A stretch of 64,000 bases of DNA, from contig JAFRZW010000003.1 of NCBI GenBank assembly GCA_017442365.1, positions 35,841 through 99,840 of the forward strand, written 5' to 3'. The stretch is from Rikenellaceae bacterium (GTDB lineage: Bacteria > Bacteroidota > Bacteroidia > Bacteroidales > Rikenellaceae). Made by a program: the position numbers and the translations under genes. Shown one piece after another: positions 1 to 6,685 of the stretch (positions are counted from its first letter, which is position 1; the number at the start of each line of letters is the position of its first letter). The notes beneath the pieces are model-generated. The model had not been told where the DNA came from and made no database searches. It saw only the letters and a list, made by a program, of their open reading frames with translations.

Positions 1-784
1 TGCGGGCTACACCAGCGGCTATCGTGCTCCGCAGGCCTACGACGAGGACCTGCACGTGATGGCGGTAGGTGGCGAGGCGTCGCTCATCGTGCTCGATCCC
101 GAACTGCGTCCCGAGTACTCGCATAGCGTTACAGCGTCGGCCGATATGTACGCAACAGCAGGCAAGGTGCAGTTCAACGTGCTGGTCGAGGGTTTCTATA
201 CCTCGCTCAATGATGTATTTACGTTGGTTGAGCAGCACGCCGACGCGGCTGGCAATCAGGTGTTGATGCGTACCAATGCCGACCGTGCCGAGGTACGCGG
301 TGTGAACATAGAGGCTAAGGCTGCACTCGACGCAAACAACTCATTGTCGGTCGGTTACACCTATCAGCGAAGCACCTACCGCGAGCCCGTTGCGTGGAGC
401 GAGAACGAGGCTATTCCCGCCGAGAGGAGTATGTTGCGCTCGCCCGACCACTACGGCTACGTGGGTCTGAATGCTCGCCCCGTGCGCAACTTCGATATCT
501 CGATCTACGGCACCTATACGGGTCCGATGCTCGTACCGCACTATATGCCCGACTCGGCCGACGACGTACTGAAACGCACCCCCTCGTTCTTCGATATGGC
601 TGTCAAACTCTCGTATGACATTCGCCTGACGCGCAGCATTACGTTGCAGGTGAATTGCGGTGTGAAGAACGCCTTCGACGCCTTCCAGAACGATGTCGAT
701 TTCGGAGCGTTGAAGGATTCGGGCTACATCTACGGTCCGGGTGCTCCGCGAATGTTCTTTGTCGGTGCTAAATTTACGCTGTAA
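1..784 (+). CDS. TonB-dependent receptor, C-terminal part (5' truncated by window)
   Basis: The open frame runs in from the window edge (reading from base 2), so only about the last 260 residues are seen. The motif GYRAPQAYDEDLH near the left edge, followed by alternating aromatic/polar strands and a short C-terminal strand ending FVGAKFTL, is typical of the beta-barrel of outer-membrane TonB-dependent receptors, which import ligands such as siderophores, cobalamin or glycans using TonB energy. The plug domain and any N-terminal domain lie outside, so the substrate cannot be told. A terminator follows 20 nt after the stop. Family call is firm, ligand unknown. Confidence 0.85.
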   Translation, partial: AGYTSGYRAPQAYDEDLHVMAVGGEASLIVLDPELRPEYSHSVTASADMYATAGKVQFNVLVEGFYTSLNDVFTLVEQHADAAGNQVLMRTNADRAEVRGVNIEAKAALDANNSLSVGYTYQRSTYREPVAWSENEAIPAERSMLRSPDHYGYVGLNARPVRNFDISIYGTYTGPMLVPHYMPDSADDVLKRTPSFFDMAVKLSYDIRLTRSITLQVNCGVKNAFDAFQNDVDFGALKDSGYIYGPGAPRMFFVGAKFTL

Positions 785-804
785 ATCAATTCCGCACAAC
801 AGAC

Positions 805-842
805 AAAAAAAGCCTGCTCCATCTTTCGGGGCAGGCTTTTTA
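805..842. terminator. Bidirectional Rho-independent terminator
   Basis: An A-run, the stem AAGCCTGC/GCAGGCTT and a T-run form a hairpin that can end both the TonB receptor transcript (+) and the ruvB transcript (-), which converge here. Confidence 0.85.
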
Positions 843-845
843 TTA

Positions 846-1859
846 TTAGAACAACGTCTCTTGTGCCGACGGTGGGAGTTCGCCCAAGTGGCGATAGGCT
901 TGCTCGGTGGCCTCACGTCCGCGTGGAGTGCGCTTCAAAAAGCCCTCCTTAATCAGGAACGGCTCATAGACCTCCTCGATCGTACCCGCCTCCTCGCCAA
1001 CAGCCGTAGCAATGGTGTTCAACCCGACAGGTCCACCGCTGAACTTTTGGATTATGGTTGCCAGAATCTTGTTGTCCATATGATCCAGACCGCGAGCGTC
1101 GATATTCAGAGCTGAGAGAGCTATACGTGTGATCTCCAAGTTGATACGACCGCCACCCTTGACCATCGCAAAGTCCCTAACGCGACGCAACAGCGCATTG
1201 GCGATTCGGGGCGTACCGCGGCTGCGCATAGCGATCTCCACCGAGGCATCGTCGTCGATAGGCACATCGAGAATCCTCGCCGAGCGGCGCACGATACCCG
1301 CCAGCACGCGCGTATCGTAGTACTCCAAATGGCAGTTGATACCAAAACGGGCACGCAGGGGCGAGGTGAGCAGACCGCTACGGGTCGTAGCACCAATCAA
1401 CGTAAATGGCGCCAGCTCGATCTGAATCGAGCGTGCCGAGGGACCTTTGTCCAGCACGATGTCGATCTTGAAATCCTCCATCGCCGAGTAGAGATACTCC
1501 TCGACAATGGGGCTAAGGCGGTGAATCTCATCGATAAAGAGCACATCGCCCTCGTTGAGATTGGTCAGCAGACCTGCCAGATCGCCCGGTTTGTCGAGCA
1601 CAGGACCCGAGGTCATTTTGAGTTGCGAGCCCATCTCGTTGGCGATGATACCCGCAAGCGTGGTCTTGCCCAGACCCGGAGGGCCGTGCAACAACACGTG
1701 ATCGAGCGACTCGCCACGCATCAATGCCGCGCGAATGAAGATGTGGAGGTTCTCGACGATCTTCTCCTGACCCGCGAAATTGGCCAACTCCTGCGGTCGG
1801 ATACGATTTTCGAACTCCAAATCGCTCTCGATATTTCTCATATTGCGATCTACGCCCAT
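846..1859 (-). CDS. ruvB: Holliday junction branch migration ATPase RuvB
   Basis: 337 residues, the usual RuvB length. RuvB is the hexameric AAA+ motor that, with RuvA, drives branch migration of Holliday junctions in recombinational repair. Visible motifs: Walker [12 protein letters not shown], Walker B DEIHRL, sensor-1 GATTRSG, and the C-terminal winged-helix part beginning near MDNKILATI. The N-terminus (LRPQ-type start, here [12 protein letters not shown]) fits the family. It is transcribed alone, with a TATATTTG promoter box 25 nt upstream of the start, and converges on the TonB receptor gene. Confidence 0.97.
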   Translation of the reverse strand: MGVDRNMRNIESDLEFENRIRPQELANFAGQEKIVENLHIFIRAALMRGESLDHVLLHGPPGLGKTTLAGIIANEMGSQLKMTSGPVLDKPGDLAGLLTNLNEGDVLFIDEIHRLSPIVEEYLYSAMEDFKIDIVLDKGPSARSIQIELAPFTLIGATTRSGLLTSPLRARFGINCHLEYYDTRVLAGIVRRSARILDVPIDDDASVEIAMRSRGTPRIANALLRRVRDFAMVKGGGRINLEITRIALSALNIDARGLDHMDNKILATIIQKFSGGPVGLNTIATAVGEEAGTIEEVYEPFLIKEGFLKRTPRGREATEQAYRHLGELPPSAQETLF

Positions 1860-1883
1860 ACCATTTTCCGAATTTTCTTGTTA

Positions 1884-1917
1884 CAAATATAGCGATTTTC
1901 ATCGAAAACTTCCACCC
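1884..1917 (-). promoter_or_regulatory. Probable ruvB promoter
   Basis: On the minus strand TATATTTG (1884-1891) matches the Bacteroidetes -7 box TAnnTTTG exactly. A weaker TTTC at the -33 position lies 22 nt upstream. The start codon of ruvB follows 25 nt downstream. Confidence 0.6.
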
Positions 1918-1925
1918 TACGGCAC

Positions 1926-1960
1926 AAAAAAACGGAGAGCCTCGCTAAAAAACTCTCCGT
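1926..1960 (-). terminator. Rho-independent terminator
   Basis: ACGGAGAG/CTCTCCGT stem with an A-run on the + strand, that is a U-run on the minus-strand transcript. It ends the sigma factor/40-aa ORF transcript 20 nt after the small ORF stop. Confidence 0.8.
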
Positions 1961-1979
1961 CCTCATCAAAATTAACCCT

Positions 1980-2102
1980 CTACTTTGCTCCGAAAATCTC
2001 GCTCAACAACGTATCGATATAGAGTAACTCGTGGTCGCCACATATCACCGCGTCAAGCAGCAGACTCTCTTCGTCATAATTTAATTTGTCAACGTCTTCC
2101 AT
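1980..2102 (-). CDS. Small acidic protein downstream of sigma factor (40 aa, hypothetical)
   Basis: An ATG-to-TAG frame of 40 codons lies between the ECF sigma gene and a good terminator, on the same strand. The peptide begins MEDVDKLNYDEESLLLDAV and ends LLSEIFGAK. It is strongly acidic with a leucine-rich amphipathic pattern and has no signal peptide or membrane segment. No recognised family. Its position as last gene of the sigma transcript, and the presence of a terminator directly behind it, argue that it is real. A role as a regulator of the sigma factor is only a guess from position, and the large hairpin just before its start could limit its translation. Confidence 0.45.
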   Translation of the reverse strand: MEDVDKLNYDEESLLLDAVICGDHELLYIDTLLSEIFGAK

Positions 2103-2105
2103 AGG

Positions 2106-2152
2106 CACACATCATAATCAAGGTTTGGTATTTACCAAACGGACGATGTGTG
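2106..2152. promoter_or_regulatory. Nested inverted repeat between sigma gene and small ORF
   Basis: An inner palindrome GTTTGGTA (2123-2130)/TACCAAAC (2133-2140) sits inside an outer pair CACACATC (2106-2113)/GATGTGTG (2145-2152). On the minus-strand RNA this folds into one long hairpin ending 3 nt before the start codon of the 40-aa ORF. No U-run follows in that direction, so it is not an ordinary terminator; it could be an operator or a translation-control hairpin. Confidence 0.5.
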
Positions 2153-2169
2153 TGTTTTATTGCGTAAGT

Positions 2170-2754
2170 TTAGCTCAAAATGATATTTTTTTCGCGCATC
2201 ATCTTGCGAAGGTTCAACAGAGCATAGCGCATACGACCCAACGCGGTGTTGATACCGACGCCCGTTGTCTCGGCTATCTCCTTGAAACTCATACCCGAAT
2301 AGTAGCGCATCATCACCACTTCGCGCTGTTCGTCGGGCAGTTCGGCCACCATAGCACGCACCTGCTCGCTGATCTGACCTTCGACAATATCGTCCTCGAT
2401 CGTGCGCTCCGAGAAACGCAACGTATTGAGCATATCGAAACCTGCATCGGCCTCGTTAACCTTACCCGACTGTTTGAGCTGGCGGAAATGGTCAATCACC
2501 TGATTGTGCGCAATGCGCAGCACCCACGACAGAAATCTGCCATTTTCGACATAACGACCGCTATCGATCGTACGGATCACCTTAATAAACGTATCTTGGA
2601 AGATATCATCGGCCACATCACGATCCTTCACCAGCATACGGATATAATCCGTTACGCGGCGACGATGTTTTTCGATGAGTTGCGAGATTGCACTCTGATC
2701 ACCCGAAAGATAACTATTAAGCAACTGCTGATCACTTAATAACTGTACATTCAT
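2170..2754 (-). CDS. ECF-type RNA polymerase sigma factor
   Basis: 194 residues with the two-domain layout of extracytoplasmic-function sigma factors: region 2 at about residues 20-95 (DRDVADDIFQDTFIKVI, then FLSWVLRIAHNQVIDHFR) and region 4 at about 140-190 (LPDEQREVVMMRYYSGMSF, helix-turn-helix KEIAETTGVGINTALGRMR). It would direct RNA polymerase to a special promoter set. No anti-sigma factor with a membrane segment is adjacent, unlike the FecI/FecR pairs common in this group, so it is probably a stress or housekeeping-like ECF factor. A 40-residue ORF follows in the same direction. Confidence 0.92.
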   Translation of the reverse strand: MNVQLLSDQQLLNSYLSGDQSAISQLIEKHRRRVTDYIRMLVKDRDVADDIFQDTFIKVIRTIDSGRYVENGRFLSWVLRIAHNQVIDHFRQLKQSGKVNEADAGFDMLNTLRFSERTIEDDIVEGQISEQVRAMVAELPDEQREVVMMRYYSGMSFKEIAETTGVGINTALGRMRYALLNLRKMMREKNIILS

Positions 2755-2837
2755 ACCCTTCCTAATTTATTGGTTTAGAGTAGAATTTTTCGATAGGCAA
2801 TCAAATTTTAGAGTTAATAATTGTTTTGTTTTCGAGT

Positions 2838-2869
2838 GCAAGATAGCAAACTATTTCGGATTTTGCAAA
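2838..2869 (-). promoter_or_regulatory. Possible sigma gene promoter
   Basis: Minus strand: TTTG (-33) and, 20 nt later, TATCTTGC, an imperfect -7 box (consensus TAnnTTTG). The start codon follows after about 83 nt of A/T-rich leader. Confidence 0.4.
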
Positions 2870-2920
2870 TCGTTCACCGATTTTTTCTCATTTCTCACCA
2901 CTCGATACGACATTCCGTAC

Positions 2921-2950
2921 AAAATATATGCCAAACTTTAACGTTTGGCA
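2921..2950 (-). terminator. Probable terminator of the aminotransferase gene
   Basis: TGCCAAAC (2929-2936)/GTTTGGCA (2943-2950) hairpin 18 nt behind the aminotransferase stop, followed on the minus strand by TATATTTTGT. The stem shares the GTTTGG/CCAAAC core with the palindrome at 2123-2140. Confidence 0.55.
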
Positions 2951-2967
2951 CACATTTTCCCATTTTG

Positions 2968-4164
2968 TCAGTCGAGTTGATCCAAGCACCCTCGGATTAT
3001 CGAGCAACACTCCTCGATCTCCGCCTCCGAGATGGTCAGCGGTGGCGAAATGCGGAAGGCCGTATCGCAATACAGGAACCAATCGCTCATCACACCCGCC
3101 TCCTTGAACAGCTCCATCAACTTATAGAGTTTTTCCGATGCACCCAACTCGACCGCTAACAGCAGACCGCCACGACGGATCTCGCGCACCTGAGGGTGAT
3201 CGGCCATCAATCGTTCGAACATCGCGCCCTTCTCTTCGGCCTTGTGGTGCAGGTCGTTAGCCTCGATATAGTTCAATGCTGCCAGACCCGCCGCACAGCA
3301 CACGGGGTGGCCTCCGAAGGTCGTGATATGTCCCAACACGGGCGAATGGCTCAGCGTGGACATAATCTCCGAACTCGACACGAAAGCGCCCAACGGCATA
3401 CCGCCACCCAGCGCCTTCGCCAGACAGACAATATCGGGCGTAACGCCATACTTCACGCAGGCAAACATCTCGCCCGTACGGCCAAAACCTGTCTGTATCT
3501 CATCGAATATCAGCAGCGCACCCACCTCGTCGCAACGCTTGCGCAGCGCTTCGAGGAATCCCTCTCGGGGCAGACGCACACCCGCCTCGCCCTGCACCGG
3601 CTCGACCAGAACGGCAGCCGTACGTGTGGTGATACGTGTAAGTTGCTCGAAATCATTAAACTCCAACGACTGCACATCGGGCAGCAGCGGTCGGAATGCA
3701 GCCTTCCACTCCTCACCCTCGGGCGTACCCATCATACTCATCGCACCGTGTGTCGAGCCGTGGTAAGCACGTCGGAACGAGATCAACTCCGTGCGACCCG
3801 TATATCGCTTAGCCAACTTCAACGCGCCCTCGACCGCCTCGGCACCCGAATTGAGGAAATAGACACTCTCCAACGGTGCAGGCAGCAGCTCGGCAATACG
3901 TCGTGCATACTCCACCTGCGGAGCCTCGACCAGCTCGCCATAGACCATCACGTGCATATAGCGCGCCGCTTGTTGCTGCACAGCCTCAACCACCACAGGA
4001 TTGCAGTGGCCCACATTGCTGACCGACACACCCGCCACCAAGTCGAAATAGCGCTTGCCCTCAGGCGTATAGAAACACGAACCCTCGGCACGCTCCACCT
4101 CGACCAACATTGGCGAGGGCGAGGTCTGAGCCACGTGTTGCAGAAATTGTTTACGCAGAATCAT
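2968..4164 (-). CDS. Class III pyridoxal-phosphate aminotransferase
   Basis: 398 residues. Family features of the acetylornithine/ornithine-type (class III) PLP aminotransferases are clear: YFLNSGAEAVEGALKLAKRY (cofactor phosphate binding), the YHG of RRAYHGSTHG, FDEIQTGFGRTG, and the Schiff-base lysine in LAKALGGGMPLG. It is slightly short for the family but complete. Bacteroidetes encode such a gene, often labelled aspartate aminotransferase family, outside arginine operons. No arginine, biotin or GABA genes flank it, so the amino donor and substrate cannot be set. Its upstream region is the inverted-repeat-bounded segment at 4173-4409. Confidence 0.88.
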   Translation of the reverse strand: MILRKQFLQHVAQTSPSPMLVEVERAEGSCFYTPEGKRYFDLVAGVSVSNVGHCNPVVVEAVQQQAARYMHVMVYGELVEAPQVEYARRIAELLPAPLESVYFLNSGAEAVEGALKLAKRYTGRTELISFRRAYHGSTHGAMSMMGTPEGEEWKAAFRPLLPDVQSLEFNDFEQLTRITTRTAAVLVEPVQGEAGVRLPREGFLEALRKRCDEVGALLIFDEIQTGFGRTGEMFACVKYGVTPDIVCLAKALGGGMPLGAFVSSSEIMSTLSHSPVLGHITTFGGHPVCCAAGLAALNYIEANDLHHKAEEKGAMFERLMADHPQVREIRRGGLLLAVELGASEKLYKLMELFKEAGVMSDWFLYCDTAFRISPPLTISEAEIEECCSIIRGCLDQLD

Positions 4165-4172
4165 ATTTTTTC

Positions 4173-4409
4173 AATTCAAAATTCAAGATTCAAAATTCAA
4201 AATTATTTACTTCGCTTGCGGTAATGTGTGCCTTTGATACACAATCAATTTACCTACACTCTGCTCATCATTGGCGAGTGGGGGGCTCGTCCAAAGGGCG
4301 ACCCGCCTATGATGACACGCTCCGAGAGCGTGGATTATTTCACTTAGTTCTTCAAAATTCTCTTTCAAAAAACAGATAATCCTGAATTTTGAATCTTGAA
4401 TTTTGAATT
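4173..4409. repeat. Segment bounded by a perfect 25-bp inverted repeat of heptamer tracts
   Basis: The left arm (4173-4197) and right arm (4385-4409) are exact reverse complements over 25 bp and are built from 7-bp units of the type ATTCAAA. The 187 bp between them have no ORF but hold hairpins, for example CACGCTC/GAGCGTG and GGCG...CGCC inside CATCAT/ATGATG. The left flank also shares the string GCAAGCGAAGTA with the tract at 47433. It could be a small non-autonomous mobile repeat or an invertible segment. It sits between two minus-strand genes. Confidence 0.75.
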
Positions 4410-4417
4410 ACGAAAGC

Positions 4418-5155
4418 CTACTTCGTTGCAGGCACCTTGAAAATCGGTGTATCGGGGAAGCGGCGGTTCAGAACCCCAAATGGATCGCGCACCGACGACA
4501 TCAACCATCGGAACAGCAACTCCTGTCGCTCCTGCTCTGTGAGGTACCAATTCGCAACCGACTCGCGCATACGTTGCGACAATATATATATAAGTATAGC
4601 CGCCGAGGCCGAAACATTCAGGCTCTCGACCATTCCGCACATCGGAATACGTACAAATTCGTCAGCTGCCGCGATCACCTCGTCGCTAATGCCCGCGTCC
4701 TCAGTACCGAACACCAACGCGAACTTTCCCTTCGTAACGTCGAACGTTTCGGGCGACGAATCGCCACGATGGGGCGTCGTTGCCACAATACGATAGCCAT
4801 CGGCACGCAGAGCCTCGATCGCCTCCGATGTCGAGTGGTGGCGGTGCAGGTCGATCCACTTATCCGTACCGCGAACGATATTCAGATTGGGATTGAACTT
4901 GCAACGGTCCTCGATCGTATGGATATCCTGCACACCGAACGCCTCGCAATGGCGCACCAGCGCGCTGGCATTCTGCGCGTGGTAGGTGTTCTCCATACAG
5001 ATTGTCATATAGCGGGTGCGGCTGTCGAGCGTGCGGGCAAGCACCTCATCACGCTCCTCGGTGATGAAATCGCGCAGATAGGCTATGCGTTCGGCATACC
5101 ACTCGTCCGTGCGACCAGCGGCGTCGAGCAACCACTTACTTTCGATATTTTTCAT
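4418..5155 (-). CDS. trmH: TrmH-family tRNA/rRNA (SpoU) 2'-O-methyltransferase
   Basis: 245 residues. The SPOUT methyltransferase signature is complete: the N-terminal NTYHAQNASALVRHCEAFG (motif 1), FALVFGTEDAGIS (motif 2) and IPMCGMVESLNVSASAAI (motif 3) that forms the knotted SAM-binding site. The N-terminal part (RLTYITICMENTYHAQN-like) and the RGTDKWIDL stretch resemble TrmH, which methylates the ribose of G18 in tRNA. It overlaps the end of rsgA by 20 nt and is the last gene of a cvpA-rsgA-trmH operon. Exact RNA target inferred from similarity only. Confidence 0.85.
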   Translation of the reverse strand: MKNIESKWLLDAAGRTDEWYAERIAYLRDFITEERDEVLARTLDSRTRYMTICMENTYHAQNASALVRHCEAFGVQDIHTIEDRCKFNPNLNIVRGTDKWIDLHRHHSTSEAIEALRADGYRIVATTPHRGDSSPETFDVTKGKFALVFGTEDAGISDEVIAAADEFVRIPMCGMVESLNVSASAAILIYILSQRMRESVANWYLTEQERQELLFRWLMSSVRDPFGVLNRRFPDTPIFKVPATK

Positions 5156-6062
5156 CTTCGTCCAATATTTTCAGATAACTCTCGTAGCGCTCGACCGCAA
5201 TGCGACCCTCACGAACTGCCTCAACCACAGCACATCGCGGCTCGTGCGTGTGGGTACAATTATAGAATTGGCACCCCTCGGCCTCGCGCATCATCTCGGG
5301 GAAGTAGTGCCACAACTCCTCGTCGTCGATGTCGATCAGTCCGAAGCCCTTGATACCGGGCGTGTCGATCACCGCACCACCCATCGGCAGCGGATACATC
5401 TGCGAGAAAGTGGTCGTATGCTTACCCTTTTGGTGTGCCTCCGAGATCTCGCCCGTACGAATGTCGATCGACGGCTCGATCGCACCGACTAACGTCGATT
5501 TACCCACACCCGAGTTGCCCGAAACGAGCGTCGTGCGTCCCGCAAGCAGTTCGCGCACCTCATCAACACCCTCGCCCGAGGTTGCCGAGCACTCGATAAT
5601 GCGGTAGCCGGCAAGCGAGTAGATATGTTTGAACGCAGCGAGCATTTCGGGCTCGGTACGCGCCAAGTCAATCTTATTCAGCACGATAGTTACGGGCACG
5701 CGGTAGGCCTCGCACGTAACCAGAAAGCGGTCGATAAACTCTACGTTGGTCGTTGGCGAGAACAGCGTCGCCACCAACATCGCCTGATCGATATTTGCGG
5801 CAATGATGTGCGACTCCTTCGACAGATTCGACGCACGGCGGATGATATAGTTGCGACGTGGCGCGATCTGCTCAATCAGCCAACCACCCGTCTGGTCGCA
5901 CTCGCACTCCACACGGTCGCCCACCACAACGGGCGAGGTCGAGCGCACACCTTTCAGTCGCAAACGTCCGCGCACGCGACAACGCAGCGGCTCGCCCGCG
6001 TCGCTCAGGACATCGTACCAACTACCCGTAGCACGAACCACAACACCCTCGACCCTACTCAT
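5136..6062 (-). CDS. rsgA: Ribosome small subunit-dependent GTPase A
   Basis: 308 residues. RsgA is a circularly permuted GTPase that checks late 30S subunit assembly. It has the N-terminal OB fold, then NKID (VLNKIDLAR), the P-loop GNSGVGKSTLVG, DTPGIKGFG, and a C-terminal zinc site seen in GCQFYNCTHTHEPRCAV. I place the start at the ATG in ATGAGTAG that overlaps the cvpA stop, giving MSRVEGVVV; a longer frame of 10 more codons exists but is less likely. Translational coupling with cvpA upstream and trmH downstream is expected from the overlaps. Confidence 0.95.
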   Translation of the reverse strand: MSRVEGVVVRATGSWYDVLSDAGEPLRCRVRGRLRLKGVRSTSPVVVGDRVECECDQTGGWLIEQIAPRRNYIIRRASNLSKESHIIAANIDQAMLVATLFSPTTNVEFIDRFLVTCEAYRVPVTIVLNKIDLARTEPEMLAAFKHIYSLAGYRIIECSATSGEGVDEVRELLAGRTTLVSGNSGVGKSTLVGAIEPSIDIRTGEISEAHQKGKHTTTFSQMYPLPMGGAVIDTPGIKGFGLIDIDDEELWHYFPEMMREAEGCQFYNCTHTHEPRCAVVEAVREGRIAVERYESYLKILDEDEKYRK

Positions 6063-6594
6063 CGCTCGCGTCGTTAGCAATTTGATCCTCAACGGGTTTA
6101 GCCGTCATCGCCTTCACCTGCTCGCGCACGTTGTCGAACAACGGAAATATCTTGGTCGAGAAGTTACGCAACGGAATGTAGCCACGCGACGATTCGATTC
6201 GCTCCTTGCTGAGCAGCACATTATTGACATTCACTGCGTCGATCGCCGCGATAATCAGGCTCACAACCACTGCCGACTTCAAAACCGATACCACAGCTCC
6301 CAGCACCGCATCGAATGCGCCCAAGCCCGACATACGGAACACCCCGCGCAACAGACGGCTGCCGACAGCAATCACCACAATCGTTACGAGCAGCACCGTC
6401 AGGAATCCTGCCACCGAGGCTTCGGCGCCGTGCATACCGAACCACGCACCCACACGCTCGGCGTGGCGAAACGCCAGCCACACGCCCACAACCAGACCTA
6501 CCACGCCTCCAATCTGCACCAACAAACCGTCGCGGATACCCTCATAAATCGCCCAAGCGGCAATGGCCAATAGTACTATATCAATTACGTTCAT
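6055..6594 (-). CDS. CvpA family membrane protein
   Basis: 179 residues from MNVIDIVLLAIAAWAIYEG, the usual CvpA start; the longer frame adds 12 unlikely residues. Four hydrophobic segments are visible, including the conserved first helix with the DG motif (IRDGLLVQIGG), the segment FLTVLLVTIVVIAVGSRLL and the one ending VVSLIIAAID. CvpA proteins sit in the inner membrane; the name comes from colicin V production in E. coli and the molecular role remains poorly defined. It is the first gene of the cvpA-rsgA-trmH operon, divergent from the GH2 gene. Confidence 0.88.
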   Translation of the reverse strand: MNVIDIVLLAIAAWAIYEGIRDGLLVQIGGVVGLVVGVWLAFRHAERVGAWFGMHGAEASVAGFLTVLLVTIVVIAVGSRLLRGVFRMSGLGAFDAVLGAVVSVLKSAVVVSLIIAAIDAVNVNNVLLSKERIESSRGYIPLRNFSTKIFPLFDNVREQVKAMTAKPVEDQIANDASDE

Positions 6595-6629
6595 CGTCAA
6601 AAATGGTTTAGTTGTTGTTGTTTTGAGCA

Positions 6630-6666
6630 CGAATTTAGCATTTTTTTTCGTTTATTCGTATATTTG
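6630..6666. promoter_or_regulatory. Divergent promoter region cvpA / GH2
   Basis: On + TATATTTG (6659-6666) is an exact -7 box 19 nt before the GH2 start, with TTTA 21 nt upstream. On - TAAATTCG (6630-6637) is a one-mismatch -7 box for the cvpA operon. Confidence 0.5.
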
Positions 6667-6685
6667 TTGTGCAAAAAGAATTACT

